DNA from: Pseudomonadota bacterium
Lineage (GTDB): Bacteria; Pseudomonadota; Gammaproteobacteria; Xanthomonadales; SZUA-38
Direction of reading: 5' to 3'
Assembly (NCBI GenBank): GCA_039033415.1
Contig: JBCCCR010000016.1
Coordinates: 62,001 to 126,000 of the forward strand
DNA: 64,000 nt
Position 1 is the first letter of the stretch; every line of letters begins with the position of its first letter. This document shows, piece after piece, positions 29,401 through 35,911 of the stretch. The position numbers and the translations under genes were made by a program. The notes beneath the pieces are model-generated. The model was given only the letters and a program-made list of their open reading frames with translations. It was not told the DNA's origin and did not search any database.

Positions 29401-29738
29401 TAGACGATCACCCCGCCACCGCCGCCAAACACGCGAATGTGGCCGGCGCCGGCTTCCGCCAGCTGGTCAATCAGATACTTGAAGTACTCAACGTGCCCGC
29501 CCTGGTAAGAGCTGATGGCAATGCCGTCAACGTCTTCCTGCAGCGCCGCCTGCACCACTTCCTGCACCGAGCGGTTGTGGGCCAGGTGAATGACCTCCGC
29601 CCCCGAACCCTGCAGGATTCGTCGCATGATGTTGATCGACGCGTCGTGCCCGTCAAACAGGCTGGCGGCGGTGACAAAACGCAGGGGCTTGGGCGCCGCT
29701 TGCGGCTCAGGTGCGTTGAAGGCGGTGACGTTGCTCAT
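26496..29738 (-). CDS. icmF: Fused isobutyryl-CoA mutase (IcmF type)
   Basis: Cobalamin-dependent acyl-CoA mutase with its G-protein chaperone in one chain (1080 aa). Order: B12-binding domain (about 20-150, [16 protein letters not shown] with the axial His), MeaI-like GTPase (P-loop [13 protein letters not shown], later [12 protein letters not shown], about 200-430), then the TIM-barrel mutase (from about 540; [19 protein letters not shown] and [14 protein letters not shown]). IcmF interconverts isobutyryl-CoA and n-butyryl-CoA, and some members isovaleryl/pivalyl-CoA; the GTPase loads and protects the cofactor. GGAGG lies 7 nt upstream. The ATG overlaps the tetR stop, making it the third gene of an operon. 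Confidence 0.94.
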   Translation of the reverse strand: MSNVTAFNAPEPQAAPKPLRFVTAASLFDGHDASINIMRRILQGSGAEVIHLAHNRSVQEVVQAALQEDVDGIAISSYQGGHVEYFKYLIDQLAEAGAGHIRVFGGGGGVIVYDEIQELEAYGVTRIYSPHTGQQLGLQGMIDDMLDTCRRVADAPAAGPLAELDLADPVTLARAISKAERGLLTAADHALLERQQAVGGQVPVLGITGTGGAGKSSLTDELIRRIRLDGRESVKVAVLAIDPTRRKTGGALLGDRIRMNAIYHPKIFMRSLATRGAAGEVPECLRQVIALTRLGGFDLVLVETPGIGQGDAGIVPYVDASLYVMTPEFGAQSQLEKIDMLDYADVVVINKFDRKGADDAWRDVCKQVQRNREAFSQAPDTMPVFGSIASRFNDDGVTAAYQQLLTVLREKNFVDFPSALPPAGVRVSSEKTIIVPPNRQRYLAEIADTVRSYLAGSDAQARLARERQHLAEARRMLGDSSTASELVALEKEKDVALNREAKALLEAWPQTRDSYRQDQLGEGEKATRLTTTSLSGSRIPRVSVPAFEDHGEILKFLLRENLPGHFPFTAGVFPFKREGEDPARMFAGEGDPFRTNRRFKRLSEHAAAKRLSTAFDSVTLYGCDPATRPDIYGKIGNAGVSIATLDDMKALFDGFDLCDPTTSVSMTINGPAPTILAMFLNTAIDQQLDRFVAEQGRAPGEDEAAELRSRALTAVRGTVQADILKEDQGQNTCIFSTEFSLRMMGDIQQYFIDHQVRNFYSVSISGYHIAEAGANPITQLALTLSNGFTFVEAYLARGMHIDDFAANLSFFFSNGMDPEYTVMGRVARRIWAVTLRDKYGANARSQKLKYHIQTSGRSLHAQEMNFNDIRTTLQALIAIYDNCNSLHTNAFDEAITTPTESSVRRALAIQLIINREFGLAKNENPNQGAFIIDELTDLVEEAVLQEFERISDRGGVLGAMETGYQRGRIQEESLLYEHKKHDGSLPIIGVNTFEPETPEENPLIELARSTEDEKQRQIERLKDFQDRHQADSDAALAAVRQAVIDGENVFAKLMDAVRCCSLGQITDELFTVGGQYRRSM

Positions 29739-30361
29739 GACAATTCCTCCGCTGGCCGGTCAGCCAGATTCAGGGCCATTTGGTTTTTCAGCTGTTCGTG
29801 CAGGCTGCGCGTCCCCTCTCGGTCGTCCGGGTTTGCCAGCCAGTGATAAACAATACCCAGCACGGTGGCGTTGAACTGGGCGGCAACCGCCTCGGGCGGG
29901 ATTGCGCCGCGGTAGCCGACAGCGCCCAGCCAGCTGACAATGTCGCGGCTACGACGCTCGGCGATGGTAGCGATCACGTTCTTGACCGGCGACTGCACGC
30001 CGATCGACTCAAACCACAGGATGTAAAACGCCCGAACCGGCTCGACCGCCTCCAGACAGAATCGGCAGTGTTCATCGACGGCGGCGTCGATCGCCGCAAG
30101 GCCGCTCTTACCGGCCGTGACGCGCTTGAGATCACTTAACCACTGCTCGCCAACGTCCCGGACGATGGTCTCGAACAAGCCGGCCTTTGAGCCGAACCGA
30201 TAGCCCGCCAGGCCGCGGGAGTAGCCGGCGCGCTCGCCGACCTCCTTGAGCGTGGTCTTGTCGGTGCCGCGCTCAACAATCAGCGTGATCGCGGCATCGA
30301 GCATGCGTCGATCGGACAGGTCGGTGCGCTCAGCGTGACTCATGCGCTGCGACTGGCTCAT
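29735..30361 (-). CDS. TetR family transcriptional regulator
   Basis: DNA-binding repressor of 208 aa. The N-terminal helix-turn-helix is clear ([18 protein letters not shown], then [20 protein letters not shown] with the recognition helix, residues about 20-65). The C-terminal ligand domain includes a segment with Cys and Phe typical of regulators of acyl-CoA metabolism, but no ligand can be named. It overlaps both neighbours by 4 bp (ATGA at each end), so it is the middle gene of the BtuF-like/TetR/IcmF operon. It is the natural candidate to bind the palindrome in the operon promoter and autoregulate. Confidence 0.9.
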   Translation of the reverse strand: MSQSQRMSHAERTDLSDRRMLDAAITLIVERGTDKTTLKEVGERAGYSRGLAGYRFGSKAGLFETIVRDVGEQWLSDLKRVTAGKSGLAAIDAAVDEHCRFCLEAVEPVRAFYILWFESIGVQSPVKNVIATIAERRSRDIVSWLGAVGYRGAIPPEAVAAQFNATVLGIVYHWLANPDDREGTRSLHEQLKNQMALNLADRPAEELS

Positions 30362-31176
30362 GCCGCCACCTCGCTGGCCATCTCAGCCAGCAGACGCTGG
30401 AAATAAGCGGGAGCCAGCAGCAGGCGACTGCCGTACCAGCTGAACATCTCGCCGTCGACGAGCAGCACCCGAGAGTTCGGAAGTGCCGCCCGAAACTCGG
30501 CCACGTGAGCGTCGCCAAAGGGATAGGGTTCGGTGCTGAGCATGACCCAGTCAGGCTGCCGCTCGGCCAGCGCCTCCAGCGAAGTTTCGGGATAGCGCGC
30601 CAGATCCGCCAGGCAGTTCCGGAAGTTCAGGCGCTCCAGCACCGCGTGGATGAAGGTTCCGGCGCCGCAGGCCATATAGGGCTTTTTCCAGATCAGATAG
30701 GCGACGGACTGGCCGGCCCCGTCAGCCAGCTGAGCCCAGCCGTTCTCAACCTCTTCAGCCATGGTGTCCCCGCGCCCGCTCACTCCCATCAGGTCCGCGA
30801 CGCCGCGAATCATGGCAAGCGCGTCGTCGAAGGTGTAGATGTCGCTCATCCAGACGGGGTATTGCGCGGCGAGTGTCTCGATCGTTTCGCGGTCGTTTTC
30901 TTCTTTGTTGCCAATAATCAGGTCGGGCTCCAGCGCAGCAATTTTCTTCATGCTGACACGTTTGCTTCCCCCGATATCCGCCGCGATCTCGCGTGCCCGC
31001 GGTGGGTGTAGGCAATAGCGCGTAACGCCCGCGACGCGGCTCTCCATACCGAGATCGAATAAGAGCTCGGTCTGTGAAGGCACCAGGGACACCACCCGCC
31101 GGGGCTGCACCGGAACCGTGACCTCCCGACCCATCTGATCTAGCACCGTCCGGGCGGATTTTTGCTGATTGGCCAT
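30358..31176 (-). CDS. BtuF-like helical-backbone metal receptor protein without signal peptide
   Basis: Protein of 272 aa related to class III periplasmic binding proteins (BtuF/FhuD type, cobalamin or siderophore binding): RRVVSLVPSQTELLFDLG, the strand ALEPDLIIGNKEEN, and a long linking helix near 115-150. Unlike transport receptors it has no signal peptide or lipobox from the ATG at 31176, so it should be cytoplasmic, and no ABC permease or ATPase is adjacent. It is first in an operon with a TetR regulator and a B12-dependent mutase, so binding of cobalamin inside the cell is a reasonable inference. No Shine-Dalgarno precedes the ATG; the promoter suggests a leaderless mRNA. Confidence 0.82.
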   Translation of the reverse strand: MANQQKSARTVLDQMGREVTVPVQPRRVVSLVPSQTELLFDLGMESRVAGVTRYCLHPPRAREIAADIGGSKRVSMKKIAALEPDLIIGNKEENDRETIETLAAQYPVWMSDIYTFDDALAMIRGVADLMGVSGRGDTMAEEVENGWAQLADGAGQSVAYLIWKKPYMACGAGTFIHAVLERLNFRNCLADLARYPETSLEALAERQPDWVMLSTEPYPFGDAHVAEFRAALPNSRVLLVDGEMFSWYGSRLLLAPAYFQRLLAEMASEVAA

Positions 31177-31182
31177 GGCGAA

Positions 31183-31211
31183 ATTGTATTTGCTTGCTCC
31201 AAGCAAGTAAA
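31183..31211 (-). promoter_or_regulatory. Promoter with palindromic operator of the icmF operon
   Basis: On the minus strand TTTACT (31211-31206) and TACAAT (31188-31183) form -35 and -10 boxes with a 17-bp spacer. That spacer region is occupied by the palindrome TTGCTTG-gag-CAAGCAA (31206-31190), perfect 7-bp arms, extendable to 10-bp arms with one mismatch at 31187-31209. Transcription would begin about at the A of the start codon (31176), giving a leaderless mRNA. A repressor bound here would block RNA polymerase; the TetR protein of the same operon is the likely ligand. Confidence 0.65.
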
Positions 31212-31340
31212 TGAACATGTTTCCCTCACGGTTGGCCCTGGCCACTTTGTCCTTCTGATCCTATGGAACTGGATCTAGCTCCCTGTGCCGGCTGCCGGTA
31301 CCGTTCAAGCTCTTGGGACAGCGAACTGACAAGGCGAGCC

Positions 31341-32018
31341 ATGCAGCCACTGAAACAAACCCCACGCAATACCGTCAGGCGCGTTGCCGATCGAGGCAGC
31401 TTCGACCGGCAGCTCGCCTACGATATCCTCGATGAAGCGCTGATCTGCCACGTAGCGTTTGTGGCGGACGACCAGCCCATGGCGATTCCCACGGCATTTG
31501 CCCGTGACGGAGACGAGCTCATTGTCCACGGTTCCGTGGCCAGCCGAATGCTCAAAACGCTCGCCACCGAAATGCCCGTCTGCATCACGGTGACCCTGCT
31601 GGACGGGATCGTGTTGGCAAGGTCCGTGTTTGAGTCGTCGATGAACTATCGTTCGGTGGTTGCCATGGGCAACGCAAAATTGGTGACCGAGCCTGCGGCC
31701 AAGCTGGCCGCGCTGCACCGACTGACGGAGCATCTGGCACCACGCCGCTGGGAGGACGCTCGTCAGCCGTCAGAAAAAGAACTGAATGCCACGTCGGTCC
31801 TGACCCTGGCACTTGACGAGGCGACGGTGAAGGTTCGAAAAGGTCCGCCGAAGGACCTCGAGAAGGATCTGGAACGGCCGATCTGGGCCGGCGTTATTCC
31901 CCTGGCGCTCACCGCTGACGAACCCATCACGGATCTCAGCGGAGCGGCGGTTGAGGCAGTGCCGGACTACGTTGCCGGCTACCAAAGAAAAACGGCCCGC
32001 GACGCGGGGTGTTCCTAA
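31341..32018 (+). CDS. Pyridoxamine 5'-phosphate oxidase-like flavin protein (NimA-type)
   Basis: Split-barrel flavin-binding protein of 225 aa in the Pyridox_ox_2/NimA group: RRVADRGSFDRQLAYDILDEALICHVAFV near the start (N-terminal strand and helix), then IPTAFARDGDELIVHGSVAS, and an internal IVLARSVFESSMNYRSVV. Members bind FMN or heme and are linked to nitro-compound reduction, but physiological roles are mostly unknown. I chose ATG 31341 (AAGG 6 nt upstream); an in-frame ATG at 31263 would add an unlikely 26 residues. It is divergent from the icmF operon and is followed by a strong hairpin. Confidence 0.87.
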   Translation: MQPLKQTPRNTVRRVADRGSFDRQLAYDILDEALICHVAFVADDQPMAIPTAFARDGDELIVHGSVASRMLKTLATEMPVCITVTLLDGIVLARSVFESSMNYRSVVAMGNAKLVTEPAAKLAALHRLTEHLAPRRWEDARQPSEKELNATSVLTLALDEATVKVRKGPPKDLEKDLERPIWAGVIPLALTADEPITDLSGAAVEAVPDYVAGYQRKTARDAGCS

Positions 32019-32024
32019 GCATAT

Positions 32025-32056
32025 GAGGGGCTGGCGACGTGTGGTCGCCAGCCCTC
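32025..32056. terminator. Strong hairpin between convergent genes
   Basis: GAGGGGCTGGCGAC (32025-32038) pairs with GTCGCCAGCCCTC (32044-32056) around a 5-nt loop, a 13-bp stem with one bulged G. No U-tract follows on either strand, so it is probably a bidirectional terminator or 3' end stabiliser for the NimA-type and DUF4397 genes. Confidence 0.6.
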
Positions 32057-32105
32057 AACTTCCCTGTCTGGCGCCTTATGCTGACGCCTTCTTTTCCAAC
32101 GATGC

Positions 32106-33227
32106 TTACTGCAGCGCTGACGTGCAGGCCAGGCTGTCGCCAATGCGGTCGTACTCAAGCGTGACCACGCCGTCGCCGTTGCCGAAGTCGCCGGTGATCT
32201 CGACGCTGTCGCAACCGGTGAACGTCACGGAGCCAGTGCCTTCCTGGACAAGGGTCGTCTGATCGCCAGCGTTGAAAACGCCGCCTTCAGAGCGATAGAT
32301 CGTCACGTCAGCGGTCACGCCGTTGAACGCACCCGGCGTGGCGCAGTCGGTTTCACCTGGCGCGCTGTTGCACGAATCGAAGTGGAACCAGGCCTGGTTG
32401 GTGCCGGCGGTGTCGAAGGTATACAGGAAACCCAGCACGCGATCCTGGCGCGGGAAGACCTGAATCTGTGCGCCTTGACCGGGGGTCGCGGCGTTGGCGA
32501 ACAGGCCGGTTCCGGTCAGATCCACCGGGACCTGCACCTGCAGCGCACCCACGGGCAGCGCCGTAATGCCCAGCGGCTGGTTGGCGCCGTCGCCGGTGGC
32601 AACCACGGTCACGATCGTGCCGTCGGTGAGCGCCACCGCGTCGGGATCGATGAAGTTGGTACGACCGTCCGGAGAGGCCACTTTCAGGTCATAGGTTGCT
32701 TCAGGCAGCTCAAGATAGCCACTGGCAACACCAAAAGGCACCGGATTCAAACCGCCGACTACGTCACCGCCGTCGGTGCGGATAGACACTTCCGTACCCG
32801 CCAGCGTATCGGCGAACGGGGCTGCGTGCACAACGCGGATCTTCACGTTGCCGGCATCCGGCGGCGTGTTGTCGTCGGCCAGGGCCAGCAGGTCGAGAGG
32901 CTGGTTTGCACCGTCACCCACAGCCAGCAGCGTGAAGTCGCCGTCGGTCAGGTCACCCGAGAAGGTGATCGCCGGCTCGGTTCCGCCCACGGGCGTGATT
33001 TCGACGTTGTAGGTGCCGGCCGGACCGAGGTCCAGATAGTCCGTAAATTGACCGAACTCGACGCCTGGCAGGGCGACAGCGCCATTCACCGCTACGTCAA
33101 CCGCGGTGCCCTCGAGGGTGTCCGCAAACGGTGCGAAGTGACCGACAACCGCCCGTACCTGAGCTTGGGCCGGGACGGCCAACGCGCTGGCGAGCAGACC
33201 GCCAAGCAAGATTCTGGAATTCATCAT
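32106..33227 (-). CDS. Secreted DUF4397 domain protein
   Basis: Secreted protein of 373 aa: signal peptide (cleavage near PAQAQ), two tandem DUF4397 domains (VRAVVGHFAPFADTLEG, about 24-120, and IRVVHAAPFADTLAG, about 128-225), and a C-terminal module (about 235-373) starting TGLFANAATPGQGAQI that resembles modules in the nearby zinc protease. DUF4397 is a beta-sandwich domain of unknown function in surface proteins. GGAGAGG precedes the start. Four or more Cys in the last module could form disulfides. It is monocistronic and opens an island of secreted proteins. Confidence 0.85.
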   Translation of the reverse strand: MMNSRILLGGLLASALAVPAQAQVRAVVGHFAPFADTLEGTAVDVAVNGAVALPGVEFGQFTDYLDLGPAGTYNVEITPVGGTEPAITFSGDLTDGDFTLLAVGDGANQPLDLLALADDNTPPDAGNVKIRVVHAAPFADTLAGTEVSIRTDGGDVVGGLNPVPFGVASGYLELPEATYDLKVASPDGRTNFIDPDAVALTDGTIVTVVATGDGANQPLGITALPVGALQVQVPVDLTGTGLFANAATPGQGAQIQVFPRQDRVLGFLYTFDTAGTNQAWFHFDSCNSAPGETDCATPGAFNGVTADVTIYRSEGGVFNAGDQTTLVQEGTGSVTFTGCDSVEITGDFGNGDGVVTLEYDRIGDSLACTSALQ

Positions 33228-33376
33228 TGCCTCTCCAATGTGTGTTTAGGATTGAGCCTGAAACAGGCCGGCGCATTTTCCCGATCGCGTTATGAAGCGC
33301 GGGTCATCCAAATGTTAGACAGACGTTCACACAAGTGAAGAATTTATGACGGCCGGGGGGCGGCCCTAAAGCGGGG

Positions 33377-34276
33377 TTACTGAGGTTTAAGATCCCAGGC
33401 ATCGAGCCAGCTGCGTCTCTCGGGGCGCAGGCTGAAGTCAGTTGCCAGCCGCTGCGCAAAATCGGGCATGTGCCCCGCCCCGTAGAAGATCGCCACACGC
33501 TTGCGGCCATCGTCGAGCTGCTCTCGCAGAACCCCAAGCGCTCGCTCGTTGCGCACGGTGATGAGGGTTGAACCCTTTTCCCCGCCGTCCAGCAACGCCA
33601 TCATCGAATCCATCTGGTCGAACTGACGCGCCATGATCGTTTTGAGCTTGCGGGTCCGGTCGCTCGAAAACAGCGCGCTGAGCAGCTCTACGTCTGACAC
33701 CACCGTCGCCTGCTGGGGTGCTGCCAGCGCCGTCATCCAGGCTTTGAGCAGCAGCTGAAAGAACGACTCGCCGCGGTTTTCCATCGACTCGCTGAACTGC
33801 TTCGGCGACAGGTCGGCGTGCACAAAGTGTTCGCCGGTGTAGTCCACCTCTTCAAGCTGGAAGCTTAAATCCAGGAGGTCTTTCATGCCGAGCTGGAGCC
33901 GGGAAGCAATGCCTCCGGGCCCTTCGCGTTCCGGCCCGCCCTCTGGAATACGGGTGCCTTCCGGCGCCACCAGCTCGTACAGCACGGCGTCGTAGTCATC
34001 CAGCAACTCGTTGAGCGCCTCGTAGTAGGACACGTCGGCAACGTGCACGGCGCTCACCAGATCCACGGTGAGCCCAGGCCTCTTCGCGTAACCTCCCTGG
34101 GGCACAAAGCGGACCACAGAAACTTGCAGCGAGGCGGGCCGGCCGTCCTCTTCGTATAGCCTCAGAAAATCCCGGGTACCCTGATCGAGCAGCAGCGGCG
34201 TGCTGTTGTCGGCAGTGGCAACGTCTAAGGCCGGCCCCAGGAGAAAGAACAGCATTCCAGCGCGAATCATCGTCAT
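33377..34276 (-). CDS. Secreted TraB/TIKI-like protein
   Basis: Protein of 299 aa with a signal peptide (residues about 5-23). It resembles the TraB/GumN/TIKI group of putative metal-dependent proteases by fold cues only: a strand LTVDLVSAVHVADVSYYEAL with an early His, YDAVLYELVAPEG, ENRGESFFQ, and the late YGAGHMPDFAQRL motif. Members of this superfamily have such GxxH elements near both ends. I would not assign catalysis. It is flanked by genes in the same direction with gaps of 149 and 56 bp and may be co-transcribed with the FG-GAP gene upstream. Confidence 0.6.
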   Translation of the reverse strand: MTMIRAGMLFFLLGPALDVATADNSTPLLLDQGTRDFLRLYEEDGRPASLQVSVVRFVPQGGYAKRPGLTVDLVSAVHVADVSYYEALNELLDDYDAVLYELVAPEGTRIPEGGPEREGPGGIASRLQLGMKDLLDLSFQLEEVDYTGEHFVHADLSPKQFSESMENRGESFFQLLLKAWMTALAAPQQATVVSDVELLSALFSSDRTRKLKTIMARQFDQMDSMMALLDGGEKGSTLITVRNERALGVLREQLDDGRKRVAIFYGAGHMPDFAQRLATDFSLRPERRSWLDAWDLKPQ

Positions 34277-34332
34277 ACAAAGACGATAGGGGCGTACGCC
34301 AGAAACACAAGGGTCGATCTGCAGGGGGGTGC

Positions 34333-35520
34333 CTATTCGAAGCCGCTGGCAAAAATCAGCCCGCCGGGCCCCAGATTGTAGTACGCCACTACGCGATTTT
34401 GCCAGCGCCGTGGACCCACAAAATCCAGCTGGCCGTCACGGTCCAGATCCACGACGCTGGTCACGTACATCTGTCCATCCGAGTCCACCGGCAGCTCGTT
34501 CCACCCGCTCGCGAGATTCTCAAAAATCGAGATACCCGAGCTGCCGAAAGAAGCCCCGGCAAGCAGGTCGACCCGGCCGTCCTGGTTGAAGTCCGCCGCC
34601 GCCAACGTGTGGTAGTTCGTCACGTCATCGAGCAGCACCTCTCGCTGCCACGCTTCCTCGCCGCCGGTTGGATCGCCGCTGTGGCGGTACGTGGCCAAAT
34701 AGACGCGGGTGCTGCCTTCGGCGGTGACCATCGCCACATCGTCGGGCTGCCCGTCGCCATCGAAGTCGGCCACCACCGACTTGACCGCGCGCCCGGCGAA
34801 GTTCAGGTCGATGTTGTACTCCGCCGGCTCGCCCGCCCGCCATCCTCCCGGGTTATCCCAGTAGACGCCGGACAGCACAATTTCCATTTCCTGATCGTTG
34901 TCGACATCACCGACCGCAAGCCCCTCCGGCCCGTTGGCGGTCTCGCCGGTGGGCCAAAAGCGCGTGGTCCAGTCGGCCAGGTCCGCGTTCTGCAGCGCCA
35001 CCAGGAGGCGGAGGTTGTCCGACCGAGTTCGCACCACCACGTCTTTGCGTCCGTCGCCGTCCATGTCGGCAATGGCCAGATCGTTCTGATGCCAGACGCT
35101 GAGGGAATAGATTTCGATGCGCTGCCAGGGTTCGGTGACGGTGGCGCCAGCGCCGGGGTTCAAAAACAACCACAGTCGGCCCGGGCCGGAGCTTCGCGCC
35201 CCGTCCGCAGCCACCAGATCCGGCCAGCCGTCGTTATTCATATCGGCGACCGCGGCGCCGTAGGAGGTCCCGCTGCCCTGCCCAAGGTCAAATTCTTCAG
35301 AGCTGTCGCTCAAGTTCGGTCCGGCATACCACTGGAACGCGCCGTTGCGGGAGTAAGCCACGTCGGGCCATCCGTCGCCGTTGAGATCGGCGCTGCCAAT
35401 CACGCCGGTACTGCGCTGGCCCACAATCTGAGGCTCAGACCAGAGCATCTGGCCGTCAGCGGATCCTACGACCAAGATAAAGAACAGCACTGCGGATGAG
35501 GCGAAGTGGCGTTGGGACAT
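34333..35520 (-). CDS. Secreted FG-GAP/VCBS repeat protein with C-terminal GFE motif
   Basis: Protein of 395 aa with a signal peptide and about six FG-GAP/VCBS repeats forming a beta propeller. Calcium-binding-like Asp-rich loops recur: DLNGDGWPDVAYS, DMNNDGWPDLVAA, DMDGDGRKDVVVR, DVDNDQEMEIVLS, DFDGDGQPDDVAM, DFNQDGRVDLLAG and DLDRDGQLDFVGP. Such proteins are extracellular or surface proteins. It ends in GGLIFASGFE, closely like the C terminus of the protein at 39116-40468, which suggests a common export or sorting signal. A hairpin-rich 390-base region lies upstream. Ligand unknown. Confidence 0.88.
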   Translation of the reverse strand: MSQRHFASSAVLFFILVVGSADGQMLWSEPQIVGQRSTGVIGSADLNGDGWPDVAYSRNGAFQWYAGPNLSDSSEEFDLGQGSGTSYGAAVADMNNDGWPDLVAADGARSSGPGRLWLFLNPGAGATVTEPWQRIEIYSLSVWHQNDLAIADMDGDGRKDVVVRTRSDNLRLLVALQNADLADWTTRFWPTGETANGPEGLAVGDVDNDQEMEIVLSGVYWDNPGGWRAGEPAEYNIDLNFAGRAVKSVVADFDGDGQPDDVAMVTAEGSTRVYLATYRHSGDPTGGEEAWQREVLLDDVTNYHTLAAADFNQDGRVDLLAGASFGSSGISIFENLASGWNELPVDSDGQMYVTSVVDLDRDGQLDFVGPRRWQNRVVAYYNLGPGGLIFASGFE

Positions 35521-35911
35521 GGCGCCCAGCGTAGTGCGAAAGCAGGGCGAAAAAGATGCCCGTCGTCACACTACGCGGAAGCGAGCGTGGAAAGGTCAGG
35601 CTCGGTAAAAGATGAAGCCGCCCCCTCGTTCCACTGTTTTCGAGTGCCAATCTTCAAACTGTGGGAGAGTTGGGCCCCGGGGGCGGCTTCGACCGGACCG
35701 ATGGTCCGGGTAGACCAGCTTTGCGTGATGGCTGGCGCTCAACGTTGTGAGACCAGCCACCGCGACAAAAGTTTGTGATGCGTTTTGGCCCGCGTAGAAG
35801 CGTTTCAGCTCCGTATCGCATTACTTAACATCATCACAACACACCACCCGGCGACATGCCTGTGCCATCGGTTTGATCAAAGCCCCCGAAACTCGGGAAA
35901 TCAGGCCATCC
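35521..35911. other. Hairpin-rich intergenic region, possible structured RNA or leader
   Basis: No gene in 391 bases, but at least six inverted repeats: GCGTAGTG/CACTACGC (35529-35536, 35569-35576), a 12-bp GAAGCCGCCCCC/GGGGGCGGCTTC (35614-35625, 35679-35690) enclosing further short stems, CCGGACC/GGTCCGG with a 3-nt loop (35693-35709), TGGCTGG/CCAGCCA (35729-35759) with an inner CTCA/TGAG, CCCGA/TCGGG (35885-35897), and AGGCC/GGCCT over the protease stop (35903-35920). On the minus strand the 12-bp stem is followed by ATCTTTTACC, terminator-like. The last two hairpins could end the protease transcript. I do not recognise a known RNA family. Confidence 0.5.

Noticed and set aside
33340-33372. 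GC-rich GGCCG/CGGCC hairpin after the TraB-like gene
   Set aside because: Five-bp stem with a homopolymeric C loop and no U-tract.
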